DNA of 64,000 bases from positions 7,532,157 through 7,596,156 of the forward strand of contig OZ234503.1 in the NCBI GenBank assembly GCA_965153455.1, given 5' to 3'. The first letter of the stretch is position 1. Every line of letters starts with the position of its first letter. The position numbers and the translations under genes were made by a program. Positions 23,755-35,349 of the stretch are shown here, piece by piece. Below the pieces are notes generated by a model. That model searched no databases. It had not been told where the DNA came from and was given only the letters and a program-made list of their open reading frames with translations. This DNA comes from Sphagnum compactum (taxonomy: Eukaryota; Bryophyta; Sphagnopsida; Sphagnales).

Positions 23755-25252
23755 TTAGCCCCAAAAATAGCGCCGAAACCATAGAAGCAAGACCACGATC
23801 CCAACCACAATTGCAACTGGTGCCCATTTCCGAATGAAAGCCTGTGTCAACAATAGACATGCAAATTAGGGTTTAGGGCAATCAAATCTTCTACAACTAT
23901 GCCAAAATCCAAATACTCAACTGTCTTTTGTGTGTATGATCTAAGAAATGGAGAAAACCAGGGTACATATCAGAGCTAAACCTGCAATTATAGAACCCCT
24001 CAAAGGGAAAGCTACAAGGAATGTTTGAACACTTGTTACCTGTCTGTTCAGATCTTTTGCTTTGTCAGCAAAAATCCGTGACTCTGATGAAAGCCTGCTT
24101 GACATCTGACTAACCTCTGCATTGATAATGTCACAAAGGACAAGAAAACAAATATCAAACACTGTTCCTGAGAGAATTTTAAGTAAAATATAATAAGCAT
24201 ATATAGCACATGCACGTTCAACTCTGTAGTCGAGCATGATCAATACCATTGTTGCTTTCATCTAGAAACATGACAGGCAAAACCCAGCTTCACCACCAAA
24301 ACTTTTAACACCATCTCTGCAAAAACCATCATTTGATTTTCTGGTTAAAGACATACGGTCAAGACGATCCCCAACGCCCAAAACCTCCTGAATGTTGCGG
24401 GTCATAATTTGCTGCACTTCAAACAGATCATCATTGAGCTTCGACAGATTCCGTTGTGTGCGTGTGTCCAAATATAGCTTCCGTGTTTTCTGAATAAATG
24501 TGTCTGCACAGAGCAGAAAAGATATGAATCAAAACTGCAACTCTGGGGGGTAATTCATTCACCAAAATATATATATACATACGGAAGAATGCATCAAACG
24601 AGAATGAAACAAAGGATTCAAAAAATGCCATACCAAACTTTATGAAAGCATATGGTCTGGCAACAGTCTCTATTTGTGACCGGTTGACCTTCTCAAACTC
24701 ACGCTGAAGCTCCTCAAGGTATTGATAAGCAAGCTTTTTTGGATATGATCGATCACAGAGAGTAAGGTAGCAGACTCCACCTTCTATAAGGTAACTGTGG
24801 AAGGTATGTCAAGGTGTAAACCTCAGACCTAGCTTTCCAGACAAAGCTTTGTCAACACATAGGCCAATGCAACAAAACCTCAAATGCAAGCTCCACCTCA
24901 CAAACAAACTTTTGAGAAAAAGAAATTCAATGAAACCTTGACTGCAAGAAGCTCCACCTCATAAACAAACTCTCCAGACAAAGATTTGTGAACAAGCAGA
25001 GAATGCAACGAAACCCAAATGCAAGCTTCCAGAACATGCACAGAGGGAGAGAGAGAGAGGATACTGGAAAAAGTAAGGTCCAGTCTCCACAGACATGCGA
25101 GAAGCTCCCTGCTTTTGCTGTGAGAGTCTCTTGCACAGTTGTTTTGCCTGCTGCTTGTAGAACTCAAGGTCTTTCTGGTCCCGTCCATCATCTAATCCCT
25201 CTGCCAATGGCAATCCATCTGTAACCCTTGCTATCATTGTCAACTTCACCAT
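23755..25252 (-). CDS. SEC22: SEC22-type R-SNARE (longin domain), five coding exons
   Basis: Vesicle SNARE for ER-Golgi membrane fusion, anchored by a C-terminal membrane segment. Exons: 25252-25065, 24794-24634, 24503-24357, 24116-24040, 23841-23755, total 660 nt, 219 residues, the usual plant length. The longin domain starts at MVKLTMIARVTDGLPLAEGL and runs through FHYLIEGGVCYLTLCDRSYP and ARPYAFIKF. The SNARE coiled coil follows (about 125-190; KLNDDLFEVQQIMTRN to KDLNRQ) with the conserved GVGDRLDQVSQMSS centre. The tail has a single hydrophobic segment (APVAIVVGIVVLLLWF) and ends RRYFWG. All junctions restore conserved residues. The start is the family start, although the frame stays open upstream. 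Intron 1 has minor-spliceosome features. Confidence 0.97.
24795..25064 (-). other. Candidate U12-type intron in SEC22
   Basis: Intron 1 starts GTATCCTC, one base from the U12 donor consensus. Just before its acceptor is CACCTTGAC (minus strand, 24816-24808), which matches the strict U12 branch consensus TTCCTTRAC at seven of nine positions. The branch A at 24809 is 14 bases before the last intron base, inside the short distance typical of U12 introns. The exon junction rebuilds FHYLIEG, so the boundaries are secure. Confidence 0.72.
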
Positions 25253-26390
25253 AATTCCTGGATCTGCTTCTTCAACCCTAGATTGCAAATCCCTTCAACA
25301 GTCCTAAAAACAGCTGCAAAACCCTGAATCCTCTCCTTCAGACCCCTCAATTTGAAGTTATCAGGAAATCGAGAGGTTGTTCTCCTTGTGAGTCAAATCA
25401 ATTTTGTTAATGTAAAATCCTGTCTGCCTGAGTCTGGATGTTTCTTCCTTTTGTCTTGTTCCTGTTAAAGCCTCTGCCTGAGTCTGGATGCTTCTTCCTT
25501 TTGTCTTCTGTTTGAATCTTCCTATTCAAGGATCCAACATTGAGTTTGCTGTTGCTCCTGACAGAAAAGATATGTTGCTTGTTCTACAATCCTGCAAAGA
25601 AACTTTCCAAAAACACACAAAATCAATCAAACAAACCGGATCAACCATACAGAGTTGCAACCTCACAATGAAGAATTTTTTTTAGGGTTTTCTGGATCAC
25701 AGCCGAAAACAACTCCCCCCTCCCTCCCTCCCTCCCTCCCTCCCTCAGCCACCAAAAGACTCAGACTTACTCAGATCTTACACACTAAATCTACGCGCAC
25801 AAAAACCTGTCTACCAAACAGAAAAAAACGACAACCCATGACCCCACTTCCTGGTACACTCCACAAAAGGAACAAATCCCCAAAATCCCAAAGAGAAAAG
25901 AAGCCTCCAGAAACGAACTGATGGAAACCTAAAATACTCCTAACACATCCCGATCTGCGCGTCCTGTAGTTCTTTAGATCCCGAACAGAACCAACAATGT
26001 ACAAAAAGATCTTACCAGAAACACTGTCCAGGGAACACGATCAAACTTGATTGAGAAGCAAAGCACCGAGGAAGAAAAAATAAACAACAAAAAATAAACT
26101 AAACCGGATGACAATTTTTACCTTTTGGGCTCTTCTTGTACTCGATCCTCGCTTGATGCATCAATCCAGCTTGCAGAAACCCTTAAGAACCTGCTCGGAT
26201 CGTCAGATTTGGTCGTCGGAAAAAGCGCAATTGCGCAGCGGAGCTGCTACGACAACAACCCCGCGAACACGATGCTCTTCAGGATATCGACCGGTTTGCC
26301 GGTCCTCGTGCACCGGCGGCTGCCGGTGGCGTCGTCGACCGTAGCTCCTCGTTCGTTCACAAACCCCATCGAACCGCTTCGGGACGATAG
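25253..26390 (-). promoter_or_regulatory. SEC22 leader, probable 5' UTR intron and promoter
   Basis: A possible leader-intron donor (AAAAG|GTAAAAA on the minus strand, near 26122) and an acceptor just before the start codon (AAGCAG near 25269, or CCAG near 25258) suggest an intron of about 0.9 kb in the 5' UTR. The first untranslated exon would then lie above 26122. A CCCT microsatellite lies in the proposed intron. No coding sequence is supported. Confidence 0.45.
25714..25746. repeat. CCCT tetranucleotide microsatellite
   Basis: Seven to eight perfect TCCC units preceded by a C run. It lies in the proposed SEC22 leader intron and is purine-rich on the transcribed-sense strand. Confidence 0.9.
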
Positions 26391-27490
26391 ATGAAAACTG
26401 GATGAACTCAGAATCATCGACCTCGATGCAAAACGGATGCAACTTGATGAAAAGTCCACAATTCATTTTCAATGAAATTTGGATGACGAATCTTGATGAA
26501 AAGTTCACAATTCATTTTCGATGAAAATTGGATGACAAACCATTGATGAAAAGTTCGGAATTCATTTTCAATGTAATGTGGATGGCAAATCTTGATGAAA
26601 AGTTCGGAATTCATTTTCAATAAAATGTGGATGGCAAATCTTGATGAAAAGTTCGGAATTCATTTTCAATGAATGTGGATGACAAATCTTGATGAAAAGT
26701 CCAGAATTCATTTTTGATGCAATGTGGATGACAAATCTTCGACCCGTGGCATTTTTGACCGGAGCTTCTCGGTCATTGTTCATTTTAAGAATTGCTTTGG
26801 AATGACGGATGGGAAATAGATGAAACTCAAAATCGAATTCAATAAAAAATAAATGAAACAATCCAACTCGATGAATTATGGATGGAAAAAGCTTGGACCA
26901 ATGGTGGCATCATTGGCCGAAGCTCCTCCCTAGTTGGTTCACAAACTCAATAAAACAACTTCGAAAATATAGAAGAAAGACTAGATGAATTCATAATTGA
27001 CCTCGATCATGAATGGATGAAATTAGATGAAAAGTTCACAATCGACCTCAATGAAATGTGGATGAAAAAAAAATTGGGTGTCATTGACCGGAAATCCTTG
27101 TTCATTTGTGTTCACAATTGAGTTGAATGAAATGTGGATGAAAAAGGTTTGGGCGTTCTCAACGAAACTCTTCATTTGTTTGTGTTCATAATCGAACTCA
27201 ATGAAATGTAGATGAAAAAGGCTTGGGCGTCATCAACTGGAGCTCCTCATTTGTTTGTGTTCACAATCGAACTCAATGAAATGTGAATGAAAAAGGTTTG
27301 GGAATCATCAACTGGAACTTTTGTGTTTACAATTGAACTTGATGAAATGTGGATGAAAAAAGCTTGGGGGTGTGACATCATCGACCAAAGCTCCTTGTTC
27401 ATTCACAAACAATAGATGAATGGAGCTTGATGAAAATAGTTAGAATTTGAAGAAAAGTTCACAATCGACTATGATGAAATGTGGATGAAA
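26335..27490. repeat. Satellite-like array upstream of SEC22
   Basis: The first part (about 26440-26740) has roughly five copies of a 50-60 bp unit with the core GATGAAAAGTTCGGAATTCA followed by GTGGATGACAAATCTT. The second part (to 27490) has a longer, more diverged unit containing GAACTCAATGAAATGTGGATG and GGAGCTCCTCATTTG. A larger block seen at 26335-26470 (GTAGCTCCTCGTTCGTTCAC to GATGAAAAGTCCAC) recurs at about 26915-27035, partly at 26745 and again near 27390. The array therefore has higher-order structure and shares sequence with the SEC22 5' region. Open frames through it are repeat by-products. Confidence 0.85.
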
Positions 27491-28189
27491 AAACCTTGAG
27501 TGAACTCCCAAGCTTGTGAGGGAGGGGTAGCAATGGCGATGGGGAGGATGAGCAACTTTAAATCTCTCTATGTAGTTCTATGCGCAACATGTTTCTTTTT
27601 TCCTCTTGTCATCTTGTTCCATGTGATCATATTTTTGCAAGGAATTCAAAATTGTGGAGTTTACTCAAGAAACATTCTCCTTTCTTGTTGGGAATGAAGA
27701 GGAAGAGAATCGAGATGACATGTTTTCGAATGTTTGGTTTTGTTCAAAGTCTAAAAATGCTAGAAATAAGTGTTTGCTGGAAAACCATTACATTGGGTAA
27801 TATAGAGGAGAAACGAAAAAAATTGTGTGCTTAATTTTTTTGTAGTTGTATAAATAATTTATAAGAATAAGTGTACACCAACCATCAACAAATAAGAAAT
27901 GCAACAAATAGTTGATCATGGTAAATATTCCAACCATGCAACAAATAGAAACTTACTTTATTAACATAGGGACTTTTGATACTATAAATGATTAAATGTT
28001 CACTATGTATTTTTCATTAATTCACAAGCATGGTATAGCAAAAAATGCAATCCTACATCATCTTTTTTTCTTTGTGGTATCAAAGCAAAGTGTTTGTTCC
28101 TTCTAAGTTTGTTTTGTTCATCAATCCTTAATGAGTTAACTTCTCAAGTAAGTTCCTAATTGGTCACTAAGATAGTTAGATTGTCACAT
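27491..28189. other. Spacer with no supported gene
   Basis: AT-rich DNA between the satellite-like array and the copia relic. Short open frames at 27500-27834 have no recognisable domain. I found no element ends here. Confidence 0.45.
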
Positions 28190-28368
28190 AGTATGAGTTC
28201 AAAGCATCTAATGGAGAACAAAACACATAGGTAGAAGAAGTAGACATAGAAGCAGAAGATCATGTTCAAGCTCCTTTTCAGATTCTATGTGGAACATCAT
28301 TTGAGTCTTCAAATGAAATGTATATTAATATGTTAAGGGGAGGTATTAGTGATGTTTTTCTATCTTAA

Positions 28369-28950
28369 GTGAACAAATTGGCTAGAATAACCAATTACCA
28401 AACTTCAAGGTTTCATTTTAAGAACTTAATGGTGAGGGATGATTTCAATACATCATTGAAAATGATCCTAACAAGGTGTCACTATGTGGTGAAGTTGATC
28501 ATGAGAAGAAAACAACACTTGCTTGCAATGATAAATCTTTTAGTCAAAGATGAAATTATTCCATACATTTTCGAGATGGATCATCCCAAAGAAGTTTGGG
28601 GGAAGGTGGAGTTTTTCTTTGTGGCACCAACACCAATGGGGAGGTTGTTAATTCAAAATCAACTTTACATGACTAAAGTTGAAAAAGGAGATAACATGAC
28701 TAAATATATAAAAAAGATTCAAGATTTCACCAAACAACTTCATGTTATGGAGACAAAATCACTAATGATGATCTAGTAATGGTGATGTTGAATGTTCTTC
28801 CAAATAGCTATGAAAACTTTTTGAAATCAATCTCTAGTCATAAGAAAATTTCAGCAACACTTGATAAGTTCACAACACAACCGCATAAAAAAGAAGCTTG
28901 TCAAAAGCTAAAAGGAAACAAAAGAATGAAGAAGAAGCCCTCGTGATGAA
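28369..28950 (+). pseudogene. Copia gag (UBN2-type) with frameshift
   Basis: The open frame 28369-28776 reads like copia gag: HPKEVWGKVEFFF followed by MGRLLIQNQLYMTKVEKGDN and YIKKIQDF. At about 28755 the frame must shift by one base to continue as NDDLVMVMLNVLPNSYENF, the usual next gag segment. A degraded zinc knuckle (NYHNCDKPRHWKFEGSK, about 29010-29056) follows and lacks canonical cysteines and the GH pair. Upstream, the first part of gag is also damaged. Confidence 0.75.
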
Positions 28951-29609
28951 GTTCAAAAGATGAGGCACAACAAAGGGCAAAGCTCAAAACAAAACCCAAA
29001 CTAGGAAACTATCACAATTGTGATAAACCGAGACATTGGAAATTTGAAGGTTCCAAACTCAAAAAGAAAGACAATAAGACTCCAATAGTAGAAACAAAGA
29101 AAGGAGATAGTTTTAAACGTTGTCCAAGTTGAATCTAATGATAAAGAAAGAAAGAATGTGGAACAGAATGACATGTTTGAAGCATCTATAACATCACTTG
29201 AAATAGACAAAAGCAACAAGGCATCTTATTCAAGAACAACAAAACACATCATTGGTGAAAAGAATTGTTTGAGTGACTTTGAGAAGAAAGTAGCAACAAG
29301 TTGTTCCAAATTAGATGGATGTCAAACCCTCTCTATGGAAGGAAAAGGAAAGCCTAAGTTTTGTTGAAGTAAAAAAAGTTGATGAGGTTTTGTATGTGCC
29401 TAATTCAACAAAAACATATTTTTAGTAGGATTAATAGCAAATAAAAGTAGTATAATCATTTTTTATTTTCATAGATGTTTACTAATTCCAAAAGAAACCC
29501 AAAACAAGTGATTGTTGAAGGAATCGAAAACAAAAATAGTAGCCTTTATAAACTTAATATTGAATTTATAAAATCAAATGTTGTTGAAAATATTAGCTCA
29601 GTTGGTACT

Positions 29610-29895
29610 AATACCAAGTTGTGGCATGGAAAATAAGGCCATTTGGGTACAAAAATTGAACATGCAATTAATTCTAAACAAAAACTAGCTATAGGGATAC
29701 CAACATTTGATCCTCTCCTAGGAAATTATGCACAATGCATGTGCAACATCAAACTAAATAATGAGCACCCAAAGAAAACGTTCAAAGGGCAAGTAACCCT
29801 CTTGAATTAATGCATTTTGATATCAATGGACACCCACTTCATCTCTAAAAGGAATTAAATATTTCTTGACATTCATAGATGATTATTAAATAAAC
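29610..29895 (+). pseudogene. Copia gag-pre-integrase and integrase start, broken
   Basis: LWHGK-stop-GHLGTK matches the HxxxxGH zinc-binding signature of the gag-pre-integrase domain with an in-frame stop. A cysteine pair (CMCN) follows, then LELMHFDINGHPL and GIKYFLTFIDDY, the first catalytic block of the integrase core, after frame changes. The rest of pol is absent. Confidence 0.7.
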
Positions 29896-29984
29896 ATGGA
29901 TTTATTTCTTGAGAAAAAAATCAAAATTTTTAAAGAAGGATGTAAATGAATGGTCAAAATTGACTCCTCGAACCTTAATGGTGG

Positions 29985-31060
29985 GTAATTAATTTCAATA
30001 CAATTACAACTTGGTGCCCACCAAATCGTGATCTCTCAAAAGATAAGTGGATTATCATCTAGTGGCCATTAGATCAAACTCCCTACATAGAAAAGTGGAT
30101 TGACATATGGTGGCCACCAGATCACCATCGTTAATGACTATAATCTAGTGTCCACCACATCCCAAACCCTGTAGACTAACGGATATGACTTGGCGACCAC
30201 AAGAAGGCAATCCCTACATAGAAAAGTTGATTACAATTTGGTGGCCACTAACTCGAATGTAGTGTAAAAAAGCAAATATGATATGGCAGCCCCTAGAAAC
30301 CCTATCCGTGGACAGAAAAGTTAATGATGATCTAATGGTCACCATAACTAATTCATTTCATAGATTAGAGGGTTACGATCTGGTGGCAATTAAATCAAAA
30401 CACATATAAACAAATGCATATTATAATTGATCGTAACTAATTTACATGAAATCAAAGAAAAGAGGAATACAATCAGGTGGGCAATAGATCGTGATCCCTA
30501 CAACTAACTAAAAACTATGATCAACTGATCTTTATATCCCAATAATCGATTAAAAATTTGGATTCCGATTTGTTGGTCACCAGATCGCCATCCATGCGCA
30601 AAGAAAGGAATCACAATATGGTGGTACCCACCTAACACACCTTCCGTGAGGAGAGGAGTATGATATGGTGGACACCAGATTGTAATACCTATGAAAAGAA
30701 TTGGACTACTATTTGGCGGCCACCAAATTGCCTTTCTAAAATATTATGATATGGTTGTCACAACATTCATCGTTCTTTTTACCAAGTTTGATCTGGTGGC
30801 CACCACATCATAATCCCCCAAAACAGTAAACACCTACAATCTGATGGTAATTAGAACGTAATCTCTCAGAGGGAGAAGAGAATTTTGATTTGGCAACCAC
30901 CAAATATAAGCATTATTCGCACTCGAAAATAATTATTTAGAGATCCCACCACCAATCTGACAAACTGGCATAAATTGACGATTTAGTGCCCACAAAAATG
31001 CCCCTTAAGGATTATCAATATCATGATAATTTGGTGACCACCAGATTGCCCAATGACAAA
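29985..31060 (+). repeat. Palindrome-cored tandem array (TGGTGGCCACCA unit)
   Basis: About 18 diverged copies, roughly 50-60 bp apart, of a unit with consensus GATCTGGTGGCCACCAGATC at its centre and GAAAAGTGGATTA before it. Clear copies lie at about 30097, 30238, 30570, 30665, 30711, 30791 and 31029. The centre is a perfect dyad. In one frame the unit reads IWWPPD, in another LVATRS, but stops break both. It may be a noncoding minisatellite or a decayed peptide-repeat gene. The same unit recurs at 34.3-35.0 kb and singly at 39.5, 40.9, 41.2 and 41.3 kb. Confidence 0.8.
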
Positions 31061-31514
31061 ATCATCGAAGGCCCTTCTGTTTAATTTGTCTAACTATGAT
31101 GGATCGTTTCAAATAGAACAAATCAAAAACCTCCTTTGAAAAATTACTGGAGAGAAACTTGGATTTGACGAAAAATACAAGAATGCAAACATTGGCCTCT
31201 GGATGCTCGACAAGGATGTGGATAGTGCGGGATAAAATTCAAATTTCAAAAACCAATAATTGAATGGACAATCCAGTTTGAGAAATGGGGGGACCTTGAT
31301 TCAGTGACATATGCGCACGTTGAGAGTCTCCAACCATACAAGGAGGATCCTTAGAAGGTTGTTGTATTCTTAGTAGTCCCAAAGTCGACATCACAAGTTG
31401 GGGTTGTTTGCAATATTTTGAAAATGGACAATGCCTTGCATCCGAAAAGGTATAGAATGAGGGAAGTTTAGAATTAAAAAGTTCCCTATCAAGACTGCAA
31501 GGCTTGTTACCTAG

Positions 31515-34150
31515 ATGCGGGATGAAATGGTGACAATGATAGTTATAGAAAAAGACTCAATGGTGGGCCCAATTTATAAGGGAAATCAGACTAACCTTAA
31601 AGGATCATCTATTCATGTTCCAAAGAAGCAAAAAGAAAAGAAGACCATTGATAACTTGATTATGAAGAAATATCCAAAGTCTCTTGACAAGACCGAGTGA
31701 AAATTTGTTGATGAATCAATCAAGAGTGAATTTTCAAGCTGCTTCCCACCAGGAAACAAGCTTATAGATGGGGTGAAGGTTATTATTGAGAGATTTCTCC
31801 CTCCCCCAAGAAGAATTGTCTATCGACCATTGAATGAGATGCATAAAATTAAAATAAAATGCAAAATATTAATGTTTCATTACATCAACCAATAGTGCCC
31901 CATCTTTGGAATCCTTGCTGATCTTGAAGATGAAACAAAATATTTGGAATCCAAGCCAAGAAGCAGGTCAAATCTTGGGAACTCCAAATTTTTCATCATT
32001 GGTGGACAACATACAATACAAGCTGTAAAGTTAACCATCACCCTATCTGCATTTCCAATTTACAACTTTTATTTCTTTCATGGTTAATTTCCTCTTACAT
32101 CTAATGTCCTATAATTTGTGCAGGAAATACTTGAGATGGACGACATAAATGACAAAATTCATGACCGCTTCAAAGCGTTTGATATAATTGTTGTTTGGTA
32201 TTTAAATTTGGTGAAACTTTGCAAACTCTCCTTTGTTCTCAACAATTCAAATATGTTGAAAAACCTTGTCCTTTCTTATAGGGAAAATCTCCAACACGCG
32301 AGAACAATTTGGAATGAGTTTGGCTAGCCAAGTTCATACCTTGGACAAGACAAGAAAAAAATAGTCAAACATATAAGGTATCCAACGTTGATTTATTGGA
32401 CTTATTGAAGACATTGATTAATGACATGAGCTTAGAAAATTAACTTTTTTTTATTGTGGAATATTTGCAGAGTTTTGAAGCTTCACTCACGACGATGTTT
32501 GCTGTGAGGTCCGCGAAGGAATGTATGACAATTTTCCTATTGTCGGACAAGCTTTATAATGAATGGGGAGAGATTCTATTAATGTGGGAACAGGGGAAGA
32601 TTTTGGATGGGTTTTCAACTACTAGTGTTATTTCAAAAAACAAAAACAACTCTTGTTATAGTCCTGCAAGGTTTTGATAGTTTTCCATTTTAACTCTGTG
32701 TAAGGTTGTGGATTTTGCACAATTAATTGGGGGCGATTATGGTGAACCATAATCTCATTCTGTATCATTCTTTTCTTTTTCCCATTATAGCAAAATTCTA
32801 CCATTGTGAGCAGATGAAGGTTTTTTCCACTTGCAAGGCGATTATGCATGGTGATTTCATGCGATTTCAGGCCGTTTGCTAGTTTCTACATGTGGGACTC
32901 CTTGAGACCAACAAGACAATTGAATGTGGACTTTCCCATTGGTTGTGGTTTCGATGATAACTAGGCGCTAGAAGAGCTCGACAATCTTAAAGCAATAGTG
33001 GAGGGAAGCACAAGGAACGTTGAATTCTTTCATAGTAAACCAAATAGGTCAATTGCTTTATCCTTGACTACAAATTATCTTGTGGAAAATCCAGACTTGT
33101 GTTTTTTGACGAATTGGAGAAGTGTACTTTCGAATTTGTTGGCACTAAAGGTCAAGTTCAAGGTGATTGTATACATTTGCAATTCCCAGTCCTTCAACAA
33201 TTTGGTTCTCATGTTCAATGGCCAATACTTCAATGATAAATTCTCCATGGAATATGGATTATACATGGCATCCAACCAAGAGGTTCCTTTAGCCCCTTCA
33301 TATTCCTCTTGGATGAATAAGCCAATTTTAATGTATGCGTACTTTTGCGACCTCAGTTGGATAGTTCCTGCCTATGAAATGGTGGTCCCAAAGGACCATA
33401 AATTGTATAAGCTCGAATTCAATTTGTATGCAATTCTTGTTATCGTGCAGCCACGTCTTCATGCTGGAATGTCATACCTAAACATTTTTTGCAGTGGAAT
33501 TTTACGCATTTATGTTTGGTATGTTTCACAAAATCTCATATAACAATTTTTTGAGTTCTTGTTTCTTAATATGTCAAAAGCTAAATCGATCTTTTCTTCA
33601 TGAACATGAGAAGAAAATCAAAGTTCTTGAGCTTGTTTCAATGAACTTGGTGGAGAAGGTAGAGGAAATTGCAAGCATTAGATTATTTGTCCTATACAAC
33701 ATAGTTCCAATTCCACATTCTATTCTATCGCCACTTCAACTTCCACCTCCACAAGAGGAATCTATGCAGCAACTCAAGGTTTTTGAAAACTAGGGAAGAT
33801 GGAAGTCTCCGATCCGCAAGAAGAAATCGAGTAGAATCCTAAAGAGTGGAATCAACAATTCGGAGGAAGGTGGGAAGAGGAGAAATAAGAAAAAACTAAA
33901 GAATCATAATCCTCAAGGTAAAGGAAAGAGGATTCTAGAAATGGAAGGAGTGGGAATGAATCCTGATTCAGAGAAGATTCTTGAATCATCGCAAGAAATG
34001 GTTAACACTCCCACATCAAGAAGACATGACGACATGGATGACGTCGAGGATGATTTCGTTCTAAACAATGTTGAAGTTGGTGAGGAAATGACAAATCAAG
34101 CTCCTTTGGAAACATTGAGCCCACCTAAAAATCGTTTGAATTATGATTAA
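31515..34150 (+). pseudogene. Unrecognised coding relic or multi-exon gene
   Basis: Several long plus-strand frames lie in order: 31515-31700, 32118-32327, 32456-32677, 32998-33543, 33494-33793 and 33941-34150. The longest (181 residues) has a coherent composition with Trp/Tyr-rich blocks such as MFNGQYFNDKFSMEYGLYM and SSWMNKPILMYAYFCDLSW. Near 33490 it continues in a second frame as AFMFGMFHK and then a charged tail with a Glu-rich coiled stretch and a Lys/Arg-rich nuclear-localisation-like segment. The junction at 33490 has an acceptor-like TTTTTTGCAG but no usable nearby donor, so a frameshift is as likely as an intron. I do not recognise the family. It could be a host gene relic or part of a transposon. 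Confidence 0.4.
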
Positions 34151-34315
34151 TAGTTTTCATAAAAAAAATATTTAGTGACTATTTCGTAGCCTTTGCCTTG
34201 CACTTCAAATCTATTGAAATTTTTATCAATGAAGACTCATTTTACATTCATGTCTCACTTTACATGCTAGAAATAGAACCATAAACATTTTGTTCTTTCC
34301 ATTTCTTCACATGCA

Positions 34316-35035
34316 TTTCGTTCTGGTGGTCACTAGATGGGGACCTATTTGGCAAGCGACCAGGCGATTAGGCAAGCGACCATTAATTGGATATAAAAAT
34401 TTATTTGGTGGCCACTAGAAGAAAATCATTATGATGGTGAATAATTGTAGACCTATTTGGTGGTTGCTATATATATTGGTGGCCAGGAGATCAAGAGGTA
34501 TGAATTGGACAACGAATCCATGTATGGTTACTGAAAAATCAAAATCCATCTGGTGGCCACCAAATCAAAAGCTCGATGTTCAAGATGAAGTCAATGAGTT
34601 TAAAGCAAAATTGAGAGCTATCTAGATGAAAATCCTTTAAGTTGTACCACACAAGACGAAAAAGGTTTATCCTTATTCCAATTCTTTTTTACCCTATATT
34701 TTGATCCCCATAAAAACCTAATGAATCAAAAGTTGGCAAAAATTTGAGAATGATTATATTTCAAACCATTACAATTCTAGATTCCATCATAACCATCCAT
34801 AAATGTGTCTTTACATGGTAAAAAGGACTAGGTAAAGACAAAAAAAGGTGACATTGTGACAAGATTCTGGTACACCTTCAAAAATTTGGACCCATCTTGT
34901 GGCCGCCAAACGAAAATTATCTGGTGGCCACTTAATGGAAGGATATTTGTTGCCACAAGGTTGAAAAATCTACTAGTGAGGGATGTGAAGGTATATGGTG
35001 GCCACTGGATCGAAACCTATGTTGTAGCCATCATG
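34316..35035 (+). repeat. Second cluster of TGGTGGCCACCA units
   Basis: At least seven diverged copies of the palindromic unit (about 34322, 34407, 34480, 34548, 34900, 34919 and 34996). Spacing is less regular than in the 30-31 kb array. It separates the unrecognised coding relic from the first FCP1-like copy. Open frames here read IWWPPNQ and similar strings and are repeat-derived. Confidence 0.7.
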
Positions 35036-35349
35036 ATTTGTTATTTGATTTTTTTTTATGTCCATTGTTTTTTGTTGGTTCCCCCCCCCCTTTTTGTTGT
35101 TTTTTTTTCAATTTCTTTGATGACCTTTGCTACTTTATGTTTTCAGATGATGGTCATTTTGATGGGGGCCATGTGTCGGATGAATCAAATGAGTTTACAT
35201 TTAACGATTCATTTGATTGGGACAAGCTAAAGTCTTATTTTAACCTTGGTGGAAATCGAAGGATAACTGTTCTATTATTTGGATAATTTGATGGCATTGA
35301 ATTGCATTATAGACAACAAGAAAGATGAAGGAAACCAACACCATCTCCA

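Larger units (their letters stand above)
28190..29900 (+). mobile_element. Degenerate Ty1/copia retrotransposon remnant
   Basis: A gag region, a zinc-knuckle relic and a gag-pre-integrase/integrase start follow each other in copia order on the plus strand. All are interrupted by stops and frame changes. No protease, reverse transcriptase or RNase H is visible further right, where the palindromic array begins. No long terminal repeats could be paired by eye. It is a truncated, inactive copy. Confidence 0.75.

Noticed and set aside
26125-26508. Frames on both strands above SEC22
   Set aside because: They run into the satellite-like array and lack domains. The region fits an untranslated leader exon and promoter.
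29985-31060. Regular repeats as a CRISPR-like array
   Set aside because: Units are diverged along their whole length, spacing varies, and the genome is eukaryotic. No cas genes are present.
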